NCBI GenBank assembly: GCA_013180565.1
Contig: QBUN01000256.1
Coordinates: 1 to 5,302 of the forward strand
Length of the DNA: 5,302 nucleotides
From: Candidatus Methanophaga sp. GoMg3.2
GTDB lineage: Archaea > Halobacteriota > Syntropharchaeia > Alkanophagales > Methanospirareceae
Reading direction: 5' to 3'
The notes beneath the pieces were generated by a model that was not told the DNA's origin, ran no database searches, and worked only from the letters and a program-made list of their open reading frames with translations. Position numbers and translations under genes: made by a program. Shown here in pieces: positions 1 to 5,300 of this stretch (position 1 is its first letter; each line of letters starts with the position of its first letter).

Positions 1-225
1 GGCCACGTTTTCGTTGAATGTGTGATCATATTAGCACTTGTTGTTTTAGGACTTGGATTGAAAAGCTATTTCAATCAATTAGAATCATGGATATATCTAA
101 TAGGAGGCATTGCACTTATTTTAATGTCATTAAGTGTTATTAAAGAGGCGAAGGCTGTGAAGTCATGGTCACGAGAGGAACTGATAAGCAATGAAATGAG
201 AGGCACAAAGGAGAAAAAAGGTTGA
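1..225 (+). CDS. LysE-family transporter fragment, cut at both ends
   Basis: The frame is open from base 1 and ends at TGA 223-225, giving 74 visible residues. It begins Gly-His and has a Glu at residue 6, then a hydrophobic stretch (residues 7-20, ending GLGL) and a second one (about 30-47) containing IGGIALILM. This Gly-His, Glu, GLG and IGG pattern resembles the second and third membrane helices of archaeal LysE/RhtB exporters, which move amino acids or other small molecules out across the cytoplasmic membrane. The family normally continues for well over 100 residues with further helices; here the protein ends soon after the second helix in a charged tail. The last eight or so codons (199-222) are DNA that reads as SBDS in another frame, so this end is not native. 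A GTG at 22 could be read as a start, but the similarity runs upstream of it, so I treat the gene as entering from outside the window. It is probably non-functional as shown. The family call is from recalled pattern only. Confidence 0.5.
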   Translation, partial: GHVFVECVIILALVVLGLGLKSYFNQLESWIYLIGGIALILMSLSVIKEAKAVKSWSREELISNEMRGTKEKKG

Positions 226-229
226 GGAG
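224..229 (+). promoter_or_regulatory. Possible ribosome binding site for the short SBDS frame
   Basis: GAGGAG lies 9 bases before ATG 239 and could support initiation there. The same bases also encode the conserved Glu-Glu of the family's EEKRK motif, so the match to a binding site may be accidental. It is the only reason to believe that the truncated frame is translated. Confidence 0.35.
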
Positions 230-238
230 AAAAGGAAG

Positions 239-628
239 ATGGTAATAGACCAGATTGCTCGTATCTCTATAAATCCGCAGACTAAAACACCTCATACGCC
301 TACAAGAATAGAAATTGCTATGACCGAAGCTAAGGTGCACATTGACCCCTTTAAACGTGTAGACGAGTTAGTAAATGAGACTGTGAAGGCTATACGGCCA
401 ATAATTCCGATAAAGATAGAGGAGACCGAGATAGCGATAAAGATCCCTGCGGCATACACAGCTCGAGTATATGAACTAAAGGGTAATTATAGCGTGATAA
501 AGGAGGAGTGGCAAGGAGATGGTTCATTCGTAGCGGTGGTGAAAATACCGGCGGGAATGAGAGATGAACTATTCTCTTTTTTGAACCATATAACAAAAGG
601 AGATGTTCAAACAAAGATAGTAAAGTGA
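239..628 (+). CDS. sdo1: SBDS/Sdo1 ribosome maturation protein, domains II-III only
   Basis: SBDS (Sdo1) proteins act on the large ribosomal subunit, helping to release the anti-association factor aIF6, and in archaea the gene usually sits just before the exosome genes, as here. The 129 residues from ATG 239 match domain II (INPQT at 11-15, then KVHIDPFKRVDE at 32-43, a highly conserved stretch) and domain III (about 58-129, with KIPAAYTARVYEL, KKEEW-like IKEEWQGDGSF and IPAGMRDELF). Archaeal family members are about 230-240 residues long, so roughly 100 N-terminal residues, the FYSH domain, are absent. The match continues 13 codons upstream of ATG 239, as EAQRRKKVEEKRK from base 200, and stops immediately after an in-frame TGA at 197-199. 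The gene is therefore truncated by a join rather than merely mis-started. ATG 239 has a GAGGAG 9 bases upstream, so a short protein could still be made. The family is secure; whether this copy works is doubtful. Confidence 0.85.
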   Translation: MVIDQIARISINPQTKTPHTPTRIEIAMTEAKVHIDPFKRVDELVNETVKAIRPIIPIKIEETEIAIKIPAAYTARVYELKGNYSVIKEEWQGDGSFVAVVKIPAGMRDELFSFLNHITKGDVQTKIVK

Positions 629-629
629 T
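624..629 (+). promoter_or_regulatory. Ribosome binding site of rrp4, overlapping the SBDS stop
   Basis: AGTGAT precedes ATG 635 by 5 bases and matches the GTGAT part of the archaeal anti-Shine-Dalgarno complement (GGAGGTGATC). It contains the TGA stop of the SBDS frame (626-628), which suggests coupled translation of the two genes. Confidence 0.45.
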
Positions 630-634
630 GTACC

Positions 635-1306
635 ATGTATAAAGTAGTGGTTCCTGGGGATTGTATTTCGACTGAGGTAAATCGTGCAGGCGAGGGCACT
701 TACGTTGAAGATGGCAATGTTTATGCACTGAAATATGGCGTACTGGACGATAGAGGCACGATAAAAGTGGTAGCACTTTCTGGAAAGTATATGCCAGTGA
801 ACGGAGACGTAGTAGTAGGGAAAATAGCCGAGATTTCGTTCCCTTATTGGATTGTTGACATCGCATCGCCTTACGAAGCGCGATTACACAAATCCGAATT
901 TGGAAGGGGCGAGAAGATAGATTTTGGTAACATGTGTGAGTATCTTGATATTGATGATTTGATTGTAGCGAAGGTAATGAATGTGGATGTAATGATGAGG
1001 ATAGATCTGGCATTGAAGAACGAATTCAAGATGGATGGCGTCGGTAGATTGATAGAAGTATCACCTACGAAGGTACCACGCATAATAGGACGGAGTGGTT
1101 CGATGATACGGCTGCTGAAGGATAAGTGTAATTGCTTTATCTTTGTCGCAAAGAATGGGCGTATCTGGATAAAGGGCAGTAGCGCAGATATGGATCTCGC
1201 TTCGCAGACGGTGATGAAAATTGCGAATGAGGCTCATACGTCTGGGTTAACAGATCGGATAGCACTTTTTTTAGATTCGTTTAAAAGTGAAAAAGGAGAG
1301 GGATAA
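635..1306 (+). CDS. rrp4: Exosome complex RNA-binding cap protein Rrp4
   Basis: Rrp4 forms part of the trimeric cap on the archaeal exosome, a cytoplasmic complex that degrades or tails RNA from the 3' end. The cap binds substrate RNA and feeds it into the Rrp41-Rrp42 ring. The 223 residues show the expected three parts. An N-terminal domain covers about 1-52 (VVPGD at 5-9, GEGTYVEDGNVYA at 19-31, then SGKYMPVNGD). An S1 domain covers about 53-130 (GDVVVGKI, then WIVDIASPYEARL and the hydrophobic D-x-x-x-AKV strand at 107-114). A KH domain starts at about 137 with KVPRIIGRSGSMI (146-158), which includes the GxxG loop GRSG (152-155) and is followed by NGRIWIKG (174-181). EAHTSGLTDRIA near the end is also typical. 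Length and start agree with the family. It lies 6 bp after SBDS and 9 bp before rrp41, in one operon. The KH GxxG loop separates Rrp4 from the alternative cap protein Csl4, which has a zinc ribbon instead. Confidence 0.97.
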   Translation: MYKVVVPGDCISTEVNRAGEGTYVEDGNVYALKYGVLDDRGTIKVVALSGKYMPVNGDVVVGKIAEISFPYWIVDIASPYEARLHKSEFGRGEKIDFGNMCEYLDIDDLIVAKVMNVDVMMRIDLALKNEFKMDGVGRLIEVSPTKVPRIIGRSGSMIRLLKDKCNCFIFVAKNGRIWIKGSSADMDLASQTVMKIANEAHTSGLTDRIALFLDSFKSEKGEG

Positions 1307-1311
1307 GGGAG
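1307..1311 (+). promoter_or_regulatory. Ribosome binding site of rrp41
   Basis: GGGAG sits between the rrp4 stop (TAA 1304-1306) and ATG 1316, with 4 bases of spacing. A second purine-rich stretch, AGGAGAGGG, lies just upstream inside the last rrp4 codons. Either may serve; the close spacing suggests reinitiation by the same ribosomes. Confidence 0.45.
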
Positions 1312-1315
1312 AAGA

Positions 1316-2044
1316 ATGAAAGAAGAAAAAATAGAGCTTATAAAAGATGGGAAGAGGTTGAGTGGTAGAGGTTTTGAAGAGCTCAGGCCTATAAAGATAG
1401 ACGTGGGCGTGTTAAAAAGAGCAGACGGGTCATGTTACTTTGAGTTAGGGAATAATAAGGCGCTTGCTGCAGTATATGGTCCTAGGGAGATGCATCCAAG
1501 ACATTTTCAAAATGCGAAAATGGCGGTAGTCAAATACCGGTATAACATGGCACCTTTTTCGGTAGATGATAGAAAGAGACCTGGGCCGGACAGAAGGAGT
1601 CAGGAGATTTCGATGGTTAGTAGGAAAGCGTTAGACCCTGTTATACTAAGAGAACTCTATCCAAAGACTGCGATAGAAGTGTATGTAGAGGTACTTCAGT
1701 CGGATGCAGGTACGAGGACAGCGGGCATAAATGCGGCTTCTGTCGCGCTTGCTGATGCCGGAATACCAATGAAAGATTTGGTTTCTTCTGTTGCCATTGG
1801 TAAAATAGATGGAGAAGTGGTATTGGACCTGGATGCAAAAGAGGACAATTTCGGTGAGGCGGATATGCCAGTAGCAATGATTGCAAGGACAAACACAATT
1901 ACGCTGTTGCAGATGGATGGTCGACTAAAAAAGGAAGAATTTGAGCGTGGGTTGAAGATCGCGATGACTGGTTGTCGTAAGATATACGAGTTGCAAAGAG
2001 CCGCGTTAGTTGAGAAATATAGCAAGAGTGGAAATGAGGAGTGA
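1316..2044 (+). CDS. rrp41: Exosome catalytic ring subunit Rrp41 (3'-5' phosphorolytic RNase)
   Basis: Rrp41 is the active RNase PH-like subunit of the archaeal exosome. It cleaves RNA from the 3' end with phosphate, releasing nucleoside diphosphates, and can run in reverse to add tails. It alternates with Rrp42 in a hexameric ring. The 242-residue frame opens with the family signature DGKRLSGRGFEELRPIKI (11-28). It carries GPDRRSQEIS (90-99), whose paired arginines R93 and R94 bind RNA; GTRTAGINAASVALADAGIPM (132-152), the phosphate-binding segment; and EDNFGEADMPVAM (176-188), where D177 and D183 match the paired acidic residues needed for catalysis in studied archaeal Rrp41. All expected catalytic positions are present, so the enzyme should be active. 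Length and start are normal. It lies 9 bp upstream of rrp42, its obligate partner. Confidence 0.98.
   Translation: MKEEKIELIKDGKRLSGRGFEELRPIKIDVGVLKRADGSCYFELGNNKALAAVYGPREMHPRHFQNAKMAVVKYRYNMAPFSVDDRKRPGPDRRSQEISMVSRKALDPVILRELYPKTAIEVYVEVLQSDAGTRTAGINAASVALADAGIPMKDLVSSVAIGKIDGEVVLDLDAKEDNFGEADMPVAMIARTNTITLLQMDGRLKKEEFERGLKIAMTGCRKIYELQRAALVEKYSKSGNEE
2036..2044 (+). promoter_or_regulatory. Ribosome binding site of rrp42 inside the end of rrp41
   Basis: GAGGAGTGA spans the last codons and the TGA stop of rrp41 and resembles GGAGGTGA. It stands 9 bases before ATG 2054, counting from the end of the motif. The overlap with the stop suggests coupling, which would help keep Rrp41 and Rrp42 at equal amounts. 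Confidence 0.45.
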
Positions 2045-2053
2045 AAAATAGAA

Positions 2054-2836
2054 ATGGGACAGGAAGTTATAGAGGATATAAGGAAGGATTACGTGTATGA
2101 CCTGATAGAACAGGGAAAGAGGGCAGATGGGCGCGGATTTCTCGATTTCCGTGATATCACCGTAGAACGGGACCTAATAAAGAAGGCGGATGGCTCAACA
2201 CGGGTGCAGATAGGCGATACAGTAGTTTTAGTAGGTGTGAAGGTTGAACCAGGTGCGCCTTTCCCCGATACTCCTAACAAGGGGGTTTTAATGACCAATG
2301 CAGAGCTTGTACCACTGGCATCGCCGGAATTTGAGTCGGGACCGCCGGGTGAAAACAGTATAGAACTAGCAAGAGTTGTAGATCGTGGTATTAGGGGCTC
2401 AGAAACGATAGATTTGGAGAAGTTGTGTATAGAAGAAGGGGAGAAAGTATGGATGGTTTTTATAGATATACATACTTTGGACAACGATGGTAACTTGGTG
2501 GATGCCGCTGCATTGGGTGCTATTATGTCTCTTTTGAACGTTACTATACCCTATGAGCAATATGGCTTAACGGGGGAAGACACATTGCAGATACGGGACA
2601 CACCTGTTGCGGTAACAGTGGTGGAAATTGGAGGGAACCTCTTAGTGGACCCAAATGTATATGAAGAGAGTGCAGCCACGAGCAAGTTGACAGTGATTTC
2701 AAATGCGGATGGGTCAATATCCGGACTGCAAAAGAGTGGCAGTAGTGGCTTAACGGAAGAAAAGATAGTAAAGATGATCGAAATAGGGATCGAAAAGGCG
2801 CGAGAAATAAGGGAGAAGTATTTACCTAAAATTTAG
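2054..2836 (+). CDS. rrp42: Exosome non-catalytic ring subunit Rrp42
   Basis: Rrp42 is the second RNase PH-like subunit of the archaeal exosome ring. It lacks catalytic activity itself but shapes the central channel and contributes to RNA binding at the Rrp41 active site. The 260 residues begin with a helix typical of Rrp42 (about 1-18) and the signature GKRADGRGFLDFRDI (21-35). Next come KKADGSTRVQIGDT (43-56), AELVPLASPEFESGPPGE (83-100) and the helix with ELARVVDRGIRGS (104-116). Then follow VWMVFIDIHTLDNDGNLVDAA (132-152) and TPVAVTV (183-189). The region equivalent to Rrp41's EDNxGEAD reads LLVDPNVYEES (196-206), without the two catalytic aspartates, as usual for Rrp42. Length is normal. 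It is the last gene of the + strand cluster; in many euryarchaea rpl37ae follows, but here the next gene is priL in the opposite direction. Confidence 0.98.
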   Translation: MGQEVIEDIRKDYVYDLIEQGKRADGRGFLDFRDITVERDLIKKADGSTRVQIGDTVVLVGVKVEPGAPFPDTPNKGVLMTNAELVPLASPEFESGPPGENSIELARVVDRGIRGSETIDLEKLCIEEGEKVWMVFIDIHTLDNDGNLVDAAALGAIMSLLNVTIPYEQYGLTGEDTLQIRDTPVAVTVVEIGGNLLVDPNVYEESAATSKLTVISNADGSISGLQKSGSSGLTEEKIVKMIEIGIEKAREIREKYLPKI

Positions 2837-2885
2837 AGTAATAATATGGATGTATAGTAATTTCACTGGAAAATTCGACAGTGCA

Positions 2886-2948
2886 GGGCTGAGCAAATAC
2901 TTTTTCTCGTTTTTGATTTCAAGTGTGTGTCTGAGCCCGATTTTTTTT
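2886..2948 (+). terminator. Candidate terminator between the converging rrp42 and priL genes
   Basis: On the + strand there are three T-runs after rrp42: T5 at 2901-2905, T5 at 2910-2914 and T8 at 2941-2948. Archaeal RNA polymerase stops mainly at such T-rich stretches. An imperfect inverted repeat pairs 2886-2893 (GGGCTGAG) with 2931-2938 (CTGAGCCC), seven of eight positions matching, two bases before the T8 run; its loop of 37 bases is long, so the hairpin may be irrelevant. The T8 run lies inside the 3' end of priL, read as an A-run in that gene. For the - strand the repeat is followed only by a T4 (opposite 2870-2873), a weaker signal. Confidence 0.45.
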
Positions 2949-3968
2949 CGTCTTCAACTTCAGCCTATAATAGTTTAATGGATGAGAAATCTTCTCACAT
3001 ATGTCGTCACTTCCAACACAGTTACCATAAGTGCGCATTGTCGCACAGGACGGTGCGGTATAACGAACACTTCCCGTACCGCCTGCAATATGCCGCACCT
3101 GATACCTTGTTCGCTCTTCATCAAAATCCGGCGAGTTCTTGTAAATCTCTATTATCTCATCTTCACTCAGCCCTAAATTCAACAAGAAAGCAGTAACCGC
3201 AAATCGCGCACCGTGAGTGACATTTATACCCTCTTTTAAGTTGCTCAGAATGTGGGCTATACAAGGCGGGAAACAGTTTGGGTCCTTCACGATGAAGCCT
3301 TCCGCATCGCCAAACTTCTTTCGGGTTTCCTCCAGCTCGCGCTTTATCTCCTCGGTATAGCCTCTTATCGCATTACATACATCTGCGGGAACGTTCAATG
3401 GCAGGTCTTTCATTATCCTTTCATAGATCGCTTCCTGGATAATGCGAATAAATTCGCCCTTTTCCAGTTTCACACGCCCCTTCTCCAATCCACGGTTCAC
3501 CAGTTTCCATTTTTTATCATGTAGATTAATTGTGAACCGCAAGTAATCAACGAAAGGCATCTGAACATGCTCACGGAAAAAATCCACGCGTATGCTAAAC
3601 TCTTCGGCCATCTCATAAATAATATCAGTGTCCGTGCGGGAATCGGCTAATAACTTTTCGTGTGCCGCTTTAGCTTCGGATAACACATATCTGCGGACAA
3701 GGTGCTCGTCATGGATGCATGAGACAAGAATACGAGCAAAAGGATAAGATAGTAATTCCATCTCCGCTTGCGCGTTGGTGATTACAGCAGGCTTTAGGAT
3801 CATTCCATCCTTTATCGCTTCTAATATCCTCACCTTGCCTCTCAGTCTCGCACGTTCAAAAGCAGCAGAGTTTATTAAATTCTCCAGCGTGGCACCTGAT
3901 TCGTCTACATATCCCGATGCCGAGGAAAGGAAAGGATAAAAGCATAAATGTGTGGAATTCCGTTCCAT
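2919..3968 (-). CDS. priL: DNA primase large subunit PriL (iron-sulfur protein)
   Basis: PriL is the regulatory subunit of the archaeal/eukaryotic-type primase. With the catalytic PriS it makes primers for DNA replication. The 349 residues start near FYPFLSSASGYV (10-21), like the usual PriL N-terminus. The C-terminal half carries the iron-sulfur domain: C236 in FPPCI (233-237), C308 in APSC, C317 in TYGNC and C324 in the C-x4-SHPLNYY element (324-333). These are the four cysteines expected to hold a 4Fe-4S cluster. Between them lie GINVTHGARFAVTAFLLNLG (247-266) and YQVRHIAGG (289-297), both typical. ATG 3968 has an AGGG (opposite 3977-3980) 8 bases upstream. It is 17 bp downstream of the GIY-YIG nuclease gene and in the same direction, so it may be co-transcribed with it. 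PriS is not in the window. The last residues (KTKKNRAQTHT) are a basic tail beyond the conserved domain and contain an A8 run. Confidence 0.96.
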   Translation of the reverse strand: MERNSTHLCFYPFLSSASGYVDESGATLENLINSAAFERARLRGKVRILEAIKDGMILKPAVITNAQAEMELLSYPFARILVSCIHDEHLVRRYVLSEAKAAHEKLLADSRTDTDIIYEMAEEFSIRVDFFREHVQMPFVDYLRFTINLHDKKWKLVNRGLEKGRVKLEKGEFIRIIQEAIYERIMKDLPLNVPADVCNAIRGYTEEIKRELEETRKKFGDAEGFIVKDPNCFPPCIAHILSNLKEGINVTHGARFAVTAFLLNLGLSEDEIIEIYKNSPDFDEERTRYQVRHIAGGTGSVRYTAPSCATMRTYGNCVGSDDICEKISHPLNYYRLKLKTKKNRAQTHT

Positions 3969-3985
3969 CGTAATCGCCCTATTTT

Positions 3986-4894
3986 TCAGTTAATCAATCT
4001 AAATTTTGTAGCATCAATGGTATTTCTCTTATAGCTCAAAGTTACTTTTTCTTCTGCAAAGACTATCCAGATGTCTATTGTATCCTGTTCGTAGGCAGTT
4101 TTATCTAGAATCACTTTCTGAACTTCTGTAAGCGGTATTAGCAATACCCCATTCCGGGATACTAACAGATAGTCCTCTCCCTTTTGTAATGAATCAATGA
4201 AACTTCCGGGTTTACGCCCTCTAAAAGTAATTTGCCAACCCTTTGGTTTTTTACTACCTGGACGGATAAACGCTTTTTTACCATCAATTATAGCCTCATA
4301 TCTTCCCCATTCTCCAATTTTTCTGCCGCATTTCTCAAGTATCTTCTTCAATTCATCACCAAATACTTCTTCTTGACCCTTCTCTTCGAGAACTTTTGTG
4401 ATGACATTCTTTTTGAGCAAGAAGAAATTTAGCTCCTCTCTCAATGTGCGTACTAAAAATTTTTGGATGGCATTAAGCTTTTGTAGCTCTCCCTGCGCTA
4501 CTACGGCATATTTGTTGGCTTTAAACAATTTAATCAGGTATAATTCCAACGCCTTCCTGACGACGGTATCGTTAAAATCCGATTGCATGACGGGACGACC
4601 ATCATTGATTATAAGAGCTTTACTCCAATTTTTTATTTTATCTTCAGGATTGCTCATGTGCGTTTTCAGTCGAATGTAAATGCTTTTAGCCTCGCCAATA
4701 TATACCCTATTTTTACCTTCAAATAGTATGTAAATACCGGGGAACTCTATCCTACCTAATTCGATGTTTAGCACTTCCAACGCCTTCATAGTCCGGGGTA
4801 TCTCCCACGATCGAATCTGTTTTGTAGTTCGAGCTCTTATTATGCCCTCACTATTCTCAGGGTCTTCCTGATACCCGATATCACTATTAGACAT
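3986..4894 (-). CDS. GIY-YIG nuclease, probable restriction endonuclease
   Basis: The 302-residue protein has a GIY-YIG catalytic domain at about 48-135. GIY lies at 53-55 (FPGIYILF), YIG at 65-67 (VYIGEAK), then R75 and H79 in IRLKTH, and a Glu at 117 in KALELYL that fits the metal-binding glutamate of the family. These enzymes cut DNA at a single metal site. About 140-195 is charged and helix-like (KFLVRTLREEL, ILEKCGRKIGEW). The rest, about 198-302, has beta-like segments (YEAIIDGKKAFIRPG, GWQITFRGRKPGSF, DYLLVSRNGVLLIPL) that I do not recognise; it could be a DNA-recognition domain. It begins 4 bp after the methyltransferase gene, and known restriction enzymes such as Eco29kI and Hpy188I use this fold, so a role as the restriction partner is likely but inferred. 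The bases are A+T-rich compared with the exosome genes. Other possibilities are a homing-type or repair nuclease. Confidence 0.8.
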   Translation of the reverse strand: MSNSDIGYQEDPENSEGIIRARTTKQIRSWEIPRTMKALEVLNIELGRIEFPGIYILFEGKNRVYIGEAKSIYIRLKTHMSNPEDKIKNWSKALIINDGRPVMQSDFNDTVVRKALELYLIKLFKANKYAVVAQGELQKLNAIQKFLVRTLREELNFFLLKKNVITKVLEEKGQEEVFGDELKKILEKCGRKIGEWGRYEAIIDGKKAFIRPGSKKPKGWQITFRGRKPGSFIDSLQKGEDYLLVSRNGVLLIPLTEVQKVILDKTAYEQDTIDIWIVFAEEKVTLSYKRNTIDATKFRLIN

Positions 4895-4898
4895 GATT

Positions 4899-5300
4899 CT
4901 ACCTCTTTACTAATGTAATAATTGATTCTCTCAATTTATAGCTTCTTATCTGTCCTGATCGCCTTTCTCTCGCTTTTTCTATCTTCTCGACATCAAGACC
5001 CAAATCCAATCCTATTTTAGCTATCAGTAAATCTGTAGGAACATAAACATCCGCTATTAGACTATCACCAACTACTAAAATGAATCTCCCACCGGAATTT
5101 AGGGAAGGGATAACCTTCTTCATAACCTTATACAAATCGTCGAAATACTTATGAACGATATATGGCATATCCGTTCTTCTATAACTCCCCCTCTTCTCAA
5201 TGTTCCACACAATTTCGGTTTTTATCTTCTCTATCCAGTCATTTGAATAAGTCAAACCAGACCTACAAAACTCTTTTATTAATCCTTTAGAAACATTATC
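4899..5300 (-). CDS. DNA methyltransferase, C-terminal part (cut by window edge)
   Basis: The frame is open to the right edge, giving 133 visible residues and TAG at 4899-4901. A TTG at 5255 could serve as a start, but the frame continues upstream without a stop, so the gene almost surely begins outside. The visible part matches the C-terminal portion of AdoMet-dependent N4-cytosine/N6-adenine DNA methyltransferases of the site-specific modification group. It has HKYFDDLYKVMKKVIPSLNSGGRFILVVGDS (about 50-80 of the visible part), where a helix leads into a strand ending VVGDS. Then follow VPTDLLIAKIGLDLGLDVE and the closing RESIITLVKR, a usual ending of these enzymes. The catalytic (D/N/S)PPY motif and the AdoMet-binding motif are not seen and should lie in the missing N-terminal part. 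It is followed after 4 bp by a GIY-YIG nuclease, which points to modification of a recognition site to protect against that nuclease. Base specificity cannot be told from this part. Confidence 0.8.
   Translation of the reverse strand, partial: DNVSKGLIKEFCRSGLTYSNDWIEKIKTEIVWNIEKRGSYRRTDMPYIVHKYFDDLYKVMKKVIPSLNSGGRFILVVGDSLIADVYVPTDLLIAKIGLDLGLDVEKIEKARERRSGQIRSYKLRESIITLVKR
4901..4906 (-). promoter_or_regulatory. Ribosome binding site of the GIY-YIG nuclease, overlapping the methyltransferase stop
   Basis: Read on the - strand, AGAGGT lies 6 bases before the ATG at 4894 and runs into the TAG stop of the methyltransferase. It supports ATG 4894 as the start and suggests that the nuclease is translated only after, or together with, the methyltransferase. 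Confidence 0.55.

Noticed and set aside
390..1013. A long open frame of 207 codons on the - strand opposite SBDS and rrp4
   Set aside because: It lies wholly opposite strongly conserved SBDS and Rrp4 coding sequence, is rich in Ser, Leu, Pro and His as expected of antisense translation, and resembles no family I know.
1641..2484. Open frames of 85-131 codons on the - strand opposite rrp41 and rrp42
   Set aside because: They are antisense to conserved, recognisable genes, and their compositions are those of shadow translation.
2864..2883. Inverted repeat CACTG/CAGTG with a 10-base loop after rrp42
   Set aside because: A five-pair stem is expected by chance and it is 17 bases from the nearest T-run.
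2927..3524. Small + strand frames of 64-90 codons opposite priL
   Set aside because: priL is certain from its four cysteine motifs; these frames show no family similarity or supporting start signals.
4024..4034. TATA-like CTATAAGAGA on the - strand as a separate priL promoter
   Set aside because: It lies in the nuclease coding region, about 55 bases before the priL start, without a clear purine-rich BRE; too weak to call.
4232..4679. Small + strand frames opposite the GIY-YIG nuclease gene
   Set aside because: Their apparent Phe/Leu/Ser-rich hydrophobic sequence is the reverse reading of Lys/Glu-rich nuclease codons, not a real membrane protein.
5253..5255. TTG as the true start of a short methyltransferase protein of 118 residues
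   Set aside because: The frame stays open to the window edge and the visible part corresponds to the C-terminal part of the family, so the gene starts outside the window.
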